Source of the DNA: Prevotella sp. | GTDB taxonomy: Bacteria; Bacteroidota; Bacteroidia; Bacteroidales; Bacteroidaceae | Assembly: GCA_017470055.1 (NCBI GenBank) | Contig: JAFUFD010000043.1 | Span: forward strand, 1 to 64,000 | Reading direction: 5' to 3' | Length of the DNA: 64,000 nt | Shown: positions 33,813 to 42,767 of the stretch, in pieces | Numbering within the stretch: the first letter of the stretch is position 1 | Layout: each line of letters begins with the position of its first letter | Translations under genes and position numbers: made by a program | The notes under the pieces: generated by a model | The model's input: only the letters and a program-made list of their open reading frames with translations | What the model was told of the DNA's origin: nothing | Databases searched by the model: none

Positions 33813-34340
33813 ATGAACAAACAATATGGTACCATCCTTATCGTCGACGACAACCCCTCTATCCTGACAGCCTTGCGTTATTGTCTGAGTGAGACTTTTG
33901 AGCATATCCTAACACTGGATCGCCCAGATGACATACTGAAGATGATGACCCAAGAGACAGTCGACCTCGTACTCCTTGACATGAATTTCACATTGGGTGT
34001 CAATAGTGGGCAGGAAGGTCTTTTGTGGCTACGCACCATCCGCAAGCATCACCCACAGACTCCCGTTGTGCTGCTAACGGCTTATGCAGATGTCAGCCTT
34101 GCCGTAAAAGGCTTGAAGAACGGTGCTGCCGATTTCATTGTGAAACCTTGGGACAATGACGAGTTAGTCCGTAAACTAAAGGACGTGCTTGACATGCAAA
34201 GCGAAATAGTGACACTCGACGAAATGGAGACGGAGCATATCCGACATGCCATAGACCGCTGCCATGGCAACCTCTCAAAAGCGGCAGAGTTGTTGGGCAT
34301 CACACGACAGACACTCTATAACAAGATGAAACGACTATGA
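33813..34340 (+). CDS. Response regulator, receiver plus Fis-type HTH, no AAA+ domain
   Basis: A 175-residue regulator. The receiver domain has acidic residues D12 and D13, phospho-acceptor D56, T89 and K111. A C-terminal Fis-type helix-turn-helix (CHGNLSKAAELLGITRQTLY, residues 150-169) follows a short linker. NtrC-type regulators have an AAA+ sigma-54 activation domain between these two parts; it is absent here, giving a RegA/ActR-like layout. It is co-transcribed with, and overlaps by four bases, the sensor kinase. It probably controls the divergent efflux operon through the TGTCTAA palindrome. Confidence 0.9.
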   Translation: MNKQYGTILIVDDNPSILTALRYCLSETFEHILTLDRPDDILKMMTQETVDLVLLDMNFTLGVNSGQEGLLWLRTIRKHHPQTPVVLLTAYADVSLAVKGLKNGAADFIVKPWDNDELVRKLKDVLDMQSEIVTLDEMETEHIRHAIDRCHGNLSKAAELLGITRQTLYNKMKRL

Positions 34341-35221
34341 GTTGGAGTATATATATTATAATAGGTGTCATTTTCCTCATTAGCCTCATCTCCATTTACC
34401 GCCACCAACGTTCGCTGAGGCAGCGAGCATATCTGATGCGTGAGGCCATCCAAAACAAAGACTTCACTTTCCGTCTCTCCACCAAAGGATTACTGACTGG
34501 TGAAAGCGCCATGCAGGAAGTCCTGAATCAGTTGGGAGAAATTATCCGACAGCAGATAAGTCAGAATGAGGTGGAATCATGGGAACGGCTGACCCGTGTG
34601 CTGACCCATGAGATTATGAATGCGACAGCACCCATCACCAGTATCAGCCAGTCCCTGCTAAACAGAGCCGATGTGCAAGACGGTCCTTTAGAGGAAGGTA
34701 TACGTGCTATCTTCACTACCTCAAAGCACCTGAATGCTTTCGTCGACTCCTATCGCAAGATGTCAGAACTGCAAGACCCTGTTATGGAGGCTCTCTCTCT
34801 AACAACCATCATCAATGACATCTGCCTACTTTATCCTACTGTCAATTGGGACATCTCCGTCTCCAAGGATATCATTATCTATGCGGATCAGAATATGATA
34901 CGCCAAATACTCATGAACCTGGGGAAGAACGCAGTGGAGGCTGGCGCCCATCATATTGGATTAGAATATGCCGACAACTCCCAAACACTTTACGTCAGCA
35001 ACGACGGACAGCCTATCCCCGCAGAGGTACGCAAGAGTATCTTCATTCCTTTCTTTACCACCAAACACGCAGGGAATGGTATCGGGCTTCCCCTCTCTCG
35101 TCGTATGATGATACAACAAAATGGGAACTTGAGCCTCATAGACCATCCACTCAATGGCTACCATACTACCTTTGCCCTTGAGTTCCAACATCCAGAGGCT
35201 ACAGAAGAAAAACGCTATTAA
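34337..35221 (+). CDS. Sensor histidine kinase
   Basis: A 294-residue kinase with a single N-terminal membrane helix (about residues 4-20) and almost no periplasmic part. The H-box is RVLTHEIMNATAPI with H91. The N-box QILMNLGKNAVEA is near 200, and the G-box is GNGIGLPLSRRMM near 254. With so little outside the membrane it may sense through the membrane or cytosol. It pairs with the response regulator directly upstream. Confidence 0.92.
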   Translation: MSWSIYIIIGVIFLISLISIYRHQRSLRQRAYLMREAIQNKDFTFRLSTKGLLTGESAMQEVLNQLGEIIRQQISQNEVESWERLTRVLTHEIMNATAPITSISQSLLNRADVQDGPLEEGIRAIFTTSKHLNAFVDSYRKMSELQDPVMEALSLTTIINDICLLYPTVNWDISVSKDIIIYADQNMIRQILMNLGKNAVEAGAHHIGLEYADNSQTLYVSNDGQPIPAEVRKSIFIPFFTTKHAGNGIGLPLSRRMMIQQNGNLSLIDHPLNGYHTTFALEFQHPEATEEKRY

Positions 35222-35223
35222 AT

Positions 35224-35254
35224 TTGGCTTTTTGCGCACTTATTTGTACTTTTG
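35224..35254 (+). promoter_or_regulatory. Promoter of the pantothenate kinase gene
   Basis: TTG at 35224-35226, a 20-base spacer and TACTTTTG at 35247-35254. It begins immediately after the kinase stop codon. Confidence 0.65.
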
Positions 35255-35280
35255 CAGCCAACAAGAGCAAAAAGAAGACT

Positions 35281-36099
35281 ATGGGAATCATCATTGGAAT
35301 AGACGTGGGTATCTCCACGACGAAGATTGTAGGACTGCGTGACCGTCGTGTCATCTCCCCTATCCGTATCACTGCCGCCGACCAGGTGACCTCGCTATAT
35401 GGTGCCTTCGGCAAGTACCTACACGACAACAAGATTGCGTTAAGCGATGTGGAGCAGGTGATGCTTACAGGAGTTGGTGCCGCTTATATTGATGAGCCGG
35501 TCTATGGCATCCCCACCCAGAAGGTCGACGAGTTTATCGCCGATGGCTTAGGTGCCCGTTTTGAGAGTGGGCTCGACAAGGCTATCGTAGTGTCGATGGG
35601 AACAGGTACCAGTTTCGTACAGTGTGATGGTGACGACATTCACCATATCGGAGGAATCGGCATCGGAGGCGGAACGCTGCAAGGATTAGCCCGTGTGATG
35701 CTGAACACCCGTGACCCCAAAGAGATTCAGAGTCTTGCCTTGAAAGGTGATATCCACAATATCAACCTGTTGATTGGGGATATCTCTACCCATCCGCTGC
35801 CAGGACTACCGATGAATGCTACCGCCTCACTCTTCAGCAAGGCGCAATATAATGCGAATCAAGAGGATCTCGCTTTAGGCATTACCGTAATGGTATTGCA
35901 GACGATAGGCTCTGCCGCTATCCTGTCATCGTTGAACTCAGGTATCAAGGACTTCGTACTCATCGGCAACCTGACACTGATTCCCCAGTGTAAGGAAATC
36001 TATCCGATGTTGGAGAAGATGTACGACGTGCATTTCCACATTCCCAAATATGCGGAGTTCTGTACGGCAATCGGTGCCGCACTGAGTTTCAAGGGATAG
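35281..36099 (+). CDS. coaW: Type II pantothenate kinase
   Basis: A 272-residue ASKHA-fold kinase of the eukaryote/Staphylococcus type, catalysing the first step of CoA synthesis. The phosphate-1 motif GIDVGISTTKIVG is at residues 5-17; SMGTGTSFVQ (near 107) and GGIGIGGGTLQGL (near 125) are further signature loops. The ATG at 35281 follows the promoter; the longer frame from 35224 would start inside it. The end overlaps no other gene, and the MgtC gene is convergent two bases away. Confidence 0.88.
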   Translation: MGIIIGIDVGISTTKIVGLRDRRVISPIRITAADQVTSLYGAFGKYLHDNKIALSDVEQVMLTGVGAAYIDEPVYGIPTQKVDEFIADGLGARFESGLDKAIVVSMGTGTSFVQCDGDDIHHIGGIGIGGGTLQGLARVMLNTRDPKEIQSLALKGDIHNINLLIGDISTHPLPGLPMNATASLFSKAQYNANQEDLALGITVMVLQTIGSAAILSSLNSGIKDFVLIGNLTLIPQCKEIYPMLEKMYDVHFHIPKYAEFCTAIGAALSFKG

Positions 36100-36100
36100 C

Positions 36101-36550
36101 CTATCTCCTGTGCTTATCAAACTTATGGAGGAAATAGTTAAAAGCCTCCAATCCAAGAAGCACCATCAGCGTACTGCCGATGGAGAGGACGTACATACCA
36201 CTACCACAAGCAAGACCGATAGCAGCGGTCACCCATAGACCAGCCGCCGTGGTCAGTCCACTCACGATATTCTCACTCTTGCGGAATATGATGGTACCAG
36301 CACCAATAAAACCGATACCACTGACTACCTGAGCGGCGACACGTGACACGTCCCAACGCTGCAACTCATTATTCATGGCATCGCTAAAACCGTATGCCGA
36401 CACTATCATAAACAAGGCAGAGCCGAGTGCTACGAGGAAATGGGTACGGAAACCAGCCTCCTTCGACCGATACTCTCGCTCCAATCCTATAATGCCTCCC
36501 AAGACTGCGGCACAGAAAAGGCGTAACAAGAAATCTAATTCAGATGTCAT
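36101..36550 (-). CDS. MgtC/SapB-family membrane protein
   Basis: A 149-residue inner-membrane protein with about four TMs. The family start LDFLLRLFCAAVLGGIIGLE followed by REYRSKEAGFRTHFLVALG, the middle SGIGFIGAGTI and the GLTTAAGLWVTAAIGLACG block match MgtC/SapB. Family members affect magnesium homeostasis and ATP synthase in pathogens, but the role here is unknown. The C-terminal domain of full MgtC is absent, as in most SapB-type proteins. Confidence 0.92.
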   Translation of the reverse strand: MTSELDFLLRLFCAAVLGGIIGLEREYRSKEAGFRTHFLVALGSALFMIVSAYGFSDAMNNELQRWDVSRVAAQVVSGIGFIGAGTIIFRKSENIVSGLTTAAGLWVTAAIGLACGSGMYVLSIGSTLMVLLGLEAFNYFLHKFDKHRR

Positions 36551-36578
36551 TTTATCTCTCCTATTTGATATTTTTGGG

Positions 36579-36586
36579 CAAAGATA
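36579..36586 (-). promoter_or_regulatory. Promoter -7 box of the MgtC-type gene
   Basis: TATCTTTG on the minus strand, 28 bases before the ATG. Confidence 0.5.
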
Positions 36587-36608
36587 AGCATAATTAGGAA
36601 AAAATGAT

Positions 36609-36616
36609 TATTTTTG
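36609..36616 (+). promoter_or_regulatory. Promoter -7 box of the tat cluster
   Basis: TATTTTTG, 30 bases before tatA. Confidence 0.5.
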
Positions 36617-36646
36617 CATCATAAATATAACCAAAGGCTTAAAATT

Positions 36647-36817
36647 ATGTTCGGATTAGGTATGCAAGAGATTCTCGTCATCGCCCTCATCGTCCTGTTA
36701 CTGTTCGGTGGAAAGAAGATTCCCGAGTTGATGAAAGGACTGGGTAAGGGCGTGAAGAGTTTTAAAGATGGTATGAAGGAAGTCGAAGGCGACGACAAAG
36801 AAGAGAAAAAGGAATGA
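36647..36817 (+). CDS. tatA: Twin-arginine translocase subunit TatA
   Basis: A 56-residue protein with one TM ([16 protein letters not shown]), the hinge [15 protein letters not shown], an amphipathic helix and an acidic/basic tail, the standard TatA layout. The ATG at 36647 gives MFGLGMQEI, the usual N-terminus. It forms the pore-like oligomer of the Tat system for folded proteins. It overlaps tatC by four bases; no separate tatB is present in the window, as is usual for minimal TatA-TatC systems. Confidence 0.94.
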   Translation: MFGLGMQEILVIALIVLLLFGGKKIPELMKGLGKGVKSFKDGMKEVEGDDKEEKKE

Positions 36818-37560
36818 GTGAGCCGCTAACGTTCTGGGACCATCTGGATGAGTTGCGTGCCTCCCTTTTCCGTATGGCTGGTGCCATCGCCCTCTTCGGC
36901 ATCATCGCTTTCTGTCTGAAAGACGAGTTATTCGCCGTCGTACTGGCTCCCCGTTCGAGCGACTTCATTACATACCAGATACTGGGTGCCGGTGATTTCA
37001 ACATTCACCTGATGAACACAGGACTGACAGAACAGTTTATGGTTCACATGCGAACGGCGGTATATGCCGGGCTGTTGGTCGCCTCACCTTATCTATTATA
37101 TGAGATCTTTCGCTTTGTGTCACCAGGACTCTACGACAACGAGCGGCATTATGCCGTGTGGATAGTAGGAGCCGCCTACCTGATGTTCCTCTTGGGGACA
37201 CTGGCAAACTACTTCGTCGTATTTCCCTTCACCGTCCGTTTCTTAGGCACCTATCAGGTCTCGCCTGATGTTGCCAATATGCTGACCCTCCAGTCATATA
37301 TCGATACGCTACTGGGAATGAGCCTTGTGATGGGACTGGTCTTTGAGTTGCCTGTGGTCTGCGCCTTGATGGGGCGGTTAGGGCTCATCAGCAGCCACTT
37401 GATGGCGAACTATCGCCGCCATGCCATCGTAGTGATACTGATTGTGGCGGCTATCATCACACCAACAACAGATGTGTTCACGCTTTTTGTCGTGGCGCTG
37501 CCGATATACCTGCTATATGAGGCAAGCATCTGGATTGTCAGACTGACTAAAAGACACTAA
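36814..37560 (+). CDS. tatC: Twin-arginine translocase subunit TatC
   Basis: A 248-residue membrane protein with six TMs that recognises the RR signal peptide. The N-terminus [18 protein letters not shown] matches the conserved TatC start; the [20 protein letters not shown] block (about residue 90) and the [15 protein letters not shown] segment (about 170) are typical. It is coupled to tatA and followed 12 bases later by genes whose products look like Tat substrates. Confidence 0.96.
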   Translation: MSEPLTFWDHLDELRASLFRMAGAIALFGIIAFCLKDELFAVVLAPRSSDFITYQILGAGDFNIHLMNTGLTEQFMVHMRTAVYAGLLVASPYLLYEIFRFVSPGLYDNERHYAVWIVGAAYLMFLLGTLANYFVVFPFTVRFLGTYQVSPDVANMLTLQSYIDTLLGMSLVMGLVFELPVVCALMGRLGLISSHLMANYRRHAIVVILIVAAIITPTTDVFTLFVVALPIYLLYEASIWIVRLTKRH

Positions 37561-37572
37561 ACAAATACATAT

Positions 37573-39048
37573 ATGCTAAAAAGAATTAGAATCATTCTTG
37601 CCATTGTGACACTCCTTTGTATCACGTGGCTCTTTGTTGATTTCACGGGGACGGCACACCATTATGCGGCATGGTTGCCTAAACTGCAACTACTGGAGGC
37701 TATACTGGCTCTCAACGTAGTAGTCATTGTGGCACTTGTCGTGCTGACACTCGTCTTCGGACGCATCTACTGCTCTGTCATCTGTCCGTTAGGTATCATG
37801 CAGGATATCTTCGGTAAATTAGGAATGAAGGCGAAGAAGAACCGCTATACCTATTCCAAAGAGGTGAAATGGCTGCGCTATCCTGTACTGACCCTGTTTG
37901 TCATTGCCCTCATGGCAGGCATCGGTACTTTCGTACAACTGTTGGCACCCTACTCCGCCTTCGGACGTATCGCCACCAACCTGCTGCAACCTGTCTGGCA
38001 GGCTGGTAACAACGTGTTTGCAGCCATCGCCGAGCATTATGACAGTTATGCATTCTATCATAGTGACATCTGGCTGCGCTCCCTACCTTCCCTTGCCATC
38101 GCTACGGTAACGTTTATCGTCCTTGCCATCCTTGCATGGCGCAATGGCAGAACCTATTGCAATACGATCTGCCCTGTAGGAACGGTTTTGTCATTCCTAA
38201 GCCGTTTCTCACTATTGAAGATTCATTTCAACACGGAGAAATGCCGTAACTGTTCCCTTTGCACCAAGAACTGCAAGGCCTCCTGTATCGACTATAAGAG
38301 TCATTCCGTAGACTATAGCCGATGTGTGGTCTGTGGCGACTGCATAGAGAGTTGTAAGTTTGGGGCGCTAAAATATTCTATAGCACCTAAAGAGCATAGA
38401 AGTCCTAAGGACGCTATTATCGACCCCAGCAAGCGTTCCTTCCTGCTCACCTCTGCGATGCTTACTACCGCAGCCCTTGCCCAAGAGGCGAAAAAAACGG
38501 ATGGCGGACTTGCAGAAATTGAGGATAAGGTTGCTCCAGAGCGTCAGACACCACTGACCCCTCCTGGCTCTCTCTCCGTCAAAAACATGGCGCAACACTG
38601 TACGGGTTGCCAACTCTGTATCTCGGAGTGTCCCAATGAGGTGTTACGCCCCTCTGGAGACTGGCTGTCGCTCCTGCAACCTGTGATGTCATATGAGCGT
38701 GGCTACTGCCGTCCAGAATGTACTCGTTGCTCACAGGTTTGTCCTGCTGGTGCTATCAAGCCCATCATGAGAGAGGACAAGTCGTCCATCCAGATAGGTC
38801 ATGCCGTATGGGTCAAAAAGAACTGCATCCCATTGACAGACGGAGTGGAATGTGGTAACTGTGCCCGTCACTGTCCTGTAGGGGCTATTGAGATGGTACC
38901 CTCCGATTCTGATGACGAGGAGTCAATCAAAGTTCCCGCCGTCAACGAAGCACGTTGTATCGGCTGCGGTGCGTGTGAGAATCTGTGTCCTGCACGCCCC
39001 TTCTCTGCCATTTATGTTGAAGGACACGAAGTACATAAGGAGGTATAG
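37573..39048 (+). CDS. NapH/MauN-like membrane polyferredoxin
   Basis: A 491-residue protein. The N-terminal half has about four TMs with two CxxxCP motifs (YCSVICPLG and YCNTICPVG), as in NapH-like electron-transfer proteins. The rest has several four-cysteine motifs: CRNCSLCTKNC, CVVCGDCIESC, CTGCQLCISECP, CTRCSQVCP, CGNCARHCP and CIGCGACENLCP. Between the first pair and the later ferredoxin modules is a KRSFLLTSAMLTTAALA stretch resembling a second Tat-type membrane segment. It probably passes electrons across the membrane to the aldo/keto reductase encoded next (one base between stop and start). Confidence 0.85.
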   Translation: MLKRIRIILAIVTLLCITWLFVDFTGTAHHYAAWLPKLQLLEAILALNVVVIVALVVLTLVFGRIYCSVICPLGIMQDIFGKLGMKAKKNRYTYSKEVKWLRYPVLTLFVIALMAGIGTFVQLLAPYSAFGRIATNLLQPVWQAGNNVFAAIAEHYDSYAFYHSDIWLRSLPSLAIATVTFIVLAILAWRNGRTYCNTICPVGTVLSFLSRFSLLKIHFNTEKCRNCSLCTKNCKASCIDYKSHSVDYSRCVVCGDCIESCKFGALKYSIAPKEHRSPKDAIIDPSKRSFLLTSAMLTTAALAQEAKKTDGGLAEIEDKVAPERQTPLTPPGSLSVKNMAQHCTGCQLCISECPNEVLRPSGDWLSLLQPVMSYERGYCRPECTRCSQVCPAGAIKPIMREDKSSIQIGHAVWVKKNCIPLTDGVECGNCARHCPVGAIEMVPSDSDDEESIKVPAVNEARCIGCGACENLCPARPFSAIYVEGHEVHKEV

Positions 39049-39049
39049 G

Positions 39050-40465
39050 ATGAATAAGAAAGACATATCCCGCCGCTCATTCCTCAAATTATTAGGAGGA
39101 GGCGCATTGGCAACAGCCGCTGTGATGACTGGCTGTAAGTCGAAGAAAGACATCAAGGCTGTCAGTGAATACACCAAACAGGTAGAGCCGCCTACAGGCA
39201 AGATGACCTATCGTATCAATCCCAAGACGAAGGAGAAAGTATCGCTATTAGGCTATGGTATGATGCGCTTGCCTTCGAAAACGGAGAATAAAGATGACTA
39301 TGATCAGGAGATGATCAATAAACAAGTAGACTATGCCATAGAGCATGGGCTCAACTATTTCGACACAAGCCCCGTCTATTGCCAAGGCAAGTCGGAATAC
39401 CATACAGGAATTGCCCTTAGCCGCCATAAGCGTTCCGAATATCTCGTTGCCACCAAACTCTCGAATTTCCATCCTGACTCACAGACACGGGAGGCAAGTA
39501 TCGCGATGTATAAGAAATCCATGAAAGATCTGCAGGTAGACTATATCGACTACTACCTGTTGCATAGCATTGGCGGAGGTGGTATGGAGGCTTTCAACAA
39601 CCGCTATGTAAACAATGGCATGCTCGACTATCTCGTTGAGGAGCGTAAGGCTGGACGTATCCGTAACCTCGGGTTCTCCTATCATGGTGACATCACCGTG
39701 TTTGACACTCTACTCTCCTGGCACGACAAATACCAATGGGACTTCGTACAGATAGAACTCAACTACCTCGACTGGGATTTTGCGGATGAGATCAACGACC
39801 GCAACACTGACGCTCGCTATCTATATGCTGAGTTGCAGAAACGTGGCATCCCTTCTGTCATCATGGAGCCCCTGTTGGGTGGTCGACTTGCCAACCTACC
39901 CCAGTTTCTCGCTACAGAACTAAAACAAAGAGACCCAGAAAAGAGTATTGCCTCATGGGCTTTCCGTTATGCCGGTACACCAGAAGGGGTATTAACTGTT
40001 CTGAGTGGGATGACCTATATGGAGCATCTGAAAGACAACCTACTCTCCTATTGTCCTTTGGTACCACTGACTGAAGAGGAGCAGGAATACCTACAAGGAG
40101 ATATCGCCCGTAAGATTGTAGGACTGGAGAATATCCCCTGTAACGACTGTAAATACTGTATGCCTTGCCCATACGGAATTGACATCCCCGCCATTTTCGT
40201 ACATTATAATAAATGTAAGAATGAGGGCACCCTGCCAACCGACCGAGGCGACGAAGGTTACAAAGAGATGCGTCGTCGATATCTGATAGGACTGGACCGC
40301 AGTGTTCCCAAACTCCGACAGGCTGACCACTGTATCGGTTGTGGGCAGTGCGAGCCCCATTGCCCTCAGAATATCCGCATTCCTCGTGAGTTACAGAAAA
40401 TCAACAACTATGTGGAGGCACTGAGACAGAACACGCTGACACGTACAAAGGAGAAGAAAGCGTAG
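39050..40465 (+). CDS. Aldo/keto reductase with Tat signal and C-terminal ferredoxin domain
   Basis: A 471-residue protein. The N-terminus MNKKDISRRSFLKLLGGGAL is a clear twin-arginine signal, followed by a lipobox-like MTGC. The aldo/keto reductase domain (about residues 60-340) contains LGYGMMRLPSK, NYFDTSPVYCQGKSE and DYIDYYLLHSIG. The last 100 residues carry two cysteine clusters, CNDCKYCMPCP and CIGCGQCEPHCP. It is therefore an exported, iron-sulfur-linked reductase. I moved the start from 38888 to 39050 because the signal peptide begins there. The substrate is unknown. Confidence 0.88.
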   Translation: MNKKDISRRSFLKLLGGGALATAAVMTGCKSKKDIKAVSEYTKQVEPPTGKMTYRINPKTKEKVSLLGYGMMRLPSKTENKDDYDQEMINKQVDYAIEHGLNYFDTSPVYCQGKSEYHTGIALSRHKRSEYLVATKLSNFHPDSQTREASIAMYKKSMKDLQVDYIDYYLLHSIGGGGMEAFNNRYVNNGMLDYLVEERKAGRIRNLGFSYHGDITVFDTLLSWHDKYQWDFVQIELNYLDWDFADEINDRNTDARYLYAELQKRGIPSVIMEPLLGGRLANLPQFLATELKQRDPEKSIASWAFRYAGTPEGVLTVLSGMTYMEHLKDNLLSYCPLVPLTEEEQEYLQGDIARKIVGLENIPCNDCKYCMPCPYGIDIPAIFVHYNKCKNEGTLPTDRGDEGYKEMRRRYLIGLDRSVPKLRQADHCIGCGQCEPHCPQNIRIPRELQKINNYVEALRQNTLTRTKEKKA

Positions 40466-41671
40466 TCATTCTCTACACATACTGGCGATAGAACAGGCAA
40501 CCGTATAGGCTGTAGTCCATGCTGCCTGAAAGTTGAAGCCCCCTGTAATGCCGTCAATATCCAATACCTCACCTGCAAAATACAGATGAGGTATTATTTT
40601 ACTCTCAAGGGTGGAGGGGTTCACACTCTTGAGGGAGACCCCACCACAGGTGACAAACTCATCCTTGAAGGGGGCACGACTGGTGATCTGATAAGTGTCA
40701 TTACATAGTATATTGACCAGTCGGTTGATGTCTTTCTTATTCAACTCACTCCATCGAATCTGAGAACGGGCATTCAATGCCTTTTCCAAGAGATATTGCC
40801 ATAGCCGTTGTGGCAGTCCGAAAGGGTTGAGCGTAGAAAGGTGTTTGGGGGAATATTGTACCATCGTCTCCACAAGGGTCTGCTGTATATCTTGCTCATT
40901 CCCCTCTACCCAATGCACACTGAGTGGCATCTGATAGTTCTGCTCCGCTAACTGGCGGGCTGCATAACTGGAGAGTTTCAGGATAGCAGGACCACTTAAG
41001 CCCCAATGGGTAATCAACAATGGACCGCTGGCACGGAACTTCGTACCAGGTATCATGACGGTGGCGTGTTCCACTACTGTACCCATCAATGCCTTTAAAG
41101 CCTCATCCGCAATACTGAAAGTAAAGAGAGATGGGACGGGAGGTTCTATCTCATGCCCTGAATCCATCAGCCAGCGCAGTCCCTCCCCCTTCGGAGAACC
41201 TCCTGTGGTAACAGCAATGAAGTCATACCTTTGCACTTCTTCCAAGGACTGTATTTTCTTGTCTGTACATATATTAATATGGGAACGACGGGCAAGTGAC
41301 AGAAAACAATCAATGATGGCATGTGAGTCTTGTACCTTCGGAAACACGCACTGGTCATCCTGTGTCACCAAAGGAACACCATGACGCTCAAACCATTGGT
41401 AGGCATCCAGGTAATCAAATACCTTAAAAAGACGCTTCAGGAGACGGTGCCCACGAGGATAGACTGTCTGCAAGTCATGAATACCCACAAAAGTATTGGT
41501 GCAATTACAACGCCCACCTCCAGAGATCTCTACTTTCGACAGTACCCGCTGGCTACGCTCAAAAATGGTGACTTCCATCTCGGGCATCATCTCCTTCAGA
41601 TTAACCGCAAGGAAAAATCCTGCGGCGCCACCACCAATAATTGCTGTTCTCACGGTAGACTTACTTGGCAT
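40466..41671 (-). CDS. HI0933-family FAD-dependent oxidoreductase
   Basis: A 401-residue flavoprotein of the HI0933/YhiN family. The FAD-binding GGGAAGFFLAVNLKE is at residues 13-27, ISGGGRCNCTN is near 49, and the C-terminal FAGEVLDIDGITGGFNFQAA is the family end motif. Function in the cell is unknown. It directly abuts the AKR gene tail to tail and its start overlaps the radical-SAM gene upstream by 11 bases, so it is co-transcribed with that gene. Confidence 0.94.
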   Translation of the reverse strand: MPSKSTVRTAIIGGGAAGFFLAVNLKEMMPEMEVTIFERSQRVLSKVEISGGGRCNCTNTFVGIHDLQTVYPRGHRLLKRLFKVFDYLDAYQWFERHGVPLVTQDDQCVFPKVQDSHAIIDCFLSLARRSHINICTDKKIQSLEEVQRYDFIAVTTGGSPKGEGLRWLMDSGHEIEPPVPSLFTFSIADEALKALMGTVVEHATVMIPGTKFRASGPLLITHWGLSGPAILKLSSYAARQLAEQNYQMPLSVHWVEGNEQDIQQTLVETMVQYSPKHLSTLNPFGLPQRLWQYLLEKALNARSQIRWSELNKKDINRLVNILCNDTYQITSRAPFKDEFVTCGGVSLKSVNPSTLESKIIPHLYFAGEVLDIDGITGGFNFQAAWTTAYTVACSIASMCRE

Positions 41672-42758
41672 CTGACGTTAATGTCTTAGTAAGTCTCTTG
41701 ATATGGCACAACAATAACTTACCTTCCCCATCACGCAGATGCATCCCATTACCTTGGCAATAGCGGAAATAATTACAATCGGCGCAATCGTCCTTATGCA
41801 TCCACTCCCTGTTGCGATAAGGATAGTAGCGTTGTTCCCATACTTCCATGAAGTCATCGTCATAGATATTTCCCTGATGAAAGTCGCTACGGATACTGGT
41901 ACAGGCGGAGATAGAGCCGTCTACCAAGACAGAACCTATTGTAACACCTGCCTGACAGGTATAAAGGTGGTCACGCACCTCCCCCTCGTAGTTACCTAAG
42001 AATCCCTCACAACCGTAATCCAATTGGATACGCCCTTCCCGACGGGTTGTTCTGATAAACTCAAAAACACCCTTGAACTCCTCATTAGACAACCGCATCA
42101 TCGGATCCTTAGCAGCACGACCGACAGGGAATACCGTAAAGATACGCCATCGACCAACACCCTTAGCAATCAAGTATTCTTTCAACTCCTGCAACTTCGG
42201 ATAGTTACGACGAGTCACACAGGTCACTATATCAAAAGAAATACGAGAGACCCTCACCAGCATCGAGATAGCATTGTCTACCCGCAGGAAACTCTGGGTA
42301 TTCCCCCGCATCCAGTTATGATCCGCCTCCAGTCCATCAAGACTAATCGTTATGGAGTGCATGCCCGCCCTCAATAACCCTTGAAGACGCTCTTCCGTCA
42401 AATAGAGACCATTGGTGACCATGCCCCATGGGAATCCTTTACCATAAATGGCAGCACAGCAGTCCTCTATATCCTCACGCATCAAGGGCTCACCACCAGA
42501 GACTACCACAAAAACCTGATGAGGATCGACTTTCCGTGCCACACTGTCGAGAACCTTTAGGAAATCCTCTTTCGGCATATCAAGGCGACCAGACTGCGTC
42601 TTACAGTCACTGCCACAATGACGACAATGCAGGTTGCACCGCAAAGTGCACTCCCAGAACAGTTGTTGCAAGGGATGATCTTGCAACATGTTCTGTTCGC
42701 GCTTACGCCATAGTTCTAAGGCAATCTTTTTTCGGAGTGATAATGGTGTCGCCTCCAT
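41661..42758 (-). CDS. Radical-SAM enzyme of the rSAM/lipoprotein system (TIGR04133 type)
   Basis: A 365-residue radical-SAM/SPASM-like protein. The cluster motif CTLRCNLHCRHCG is at about residues 37-49 and VVSGGEPLMRED near 88. The C-terminal auxiliary region has CQAGVTIGSVLVDGSISACT and a later C-x2-C-x5-C (DDCADCNYFRYCQGNG). It matches the family found beside a small lipoprotein in Bacteroidota (TIGR04133 with TIGR04134); the gene for such a lipoprotein starts just upstream. The presumed role is modification of the lipoprotein or of a related peptide, not yet shown. It is translated from the stop of the lipoprotein onward (nine bases apart). Confidence 0.85.
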   Translation of the reverse strand: MEATPLSLRKKIALELWRKREQNMLQDHPLQQLFWECTLRCNLHCRHCGSDCKTQSGRLDMPKEDFLKVLDSVARKVDPHQVFVVVSGGEPLMREDIEDCCAAIYGKGFPWGMVTNGLYLTEERLQGLLRAGMHSITISLDGLEADHNWMRGNTQSFLRVDNAISMLVRVSRISFDIVTCVTRRNYPKLQELKEYLIAKGVGRWRIFTVFPVGRAAKDPMMRLSNEEFKGVFEFIRTTRREGRIQLDYGCEGFLGNYEGEVRDHLYTCQAGVTIGSVLVDGSISACTSIRSDFHQGNIYDDDFMEVWEQRYYPYRNREWMHKDDCADCNYFRYCQGNGMHLRDGEGKLLLCHIKRLTKTLTSDAK

Positions 42759-42767
42759 GACTCTTCA

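Noticed and set aside
34337..35221. Possible histidine kinase of the sigma-54 system with a periplasmic sensor
   Set aside because: There is only one short membrane helix and no room for a periplasmic domain.
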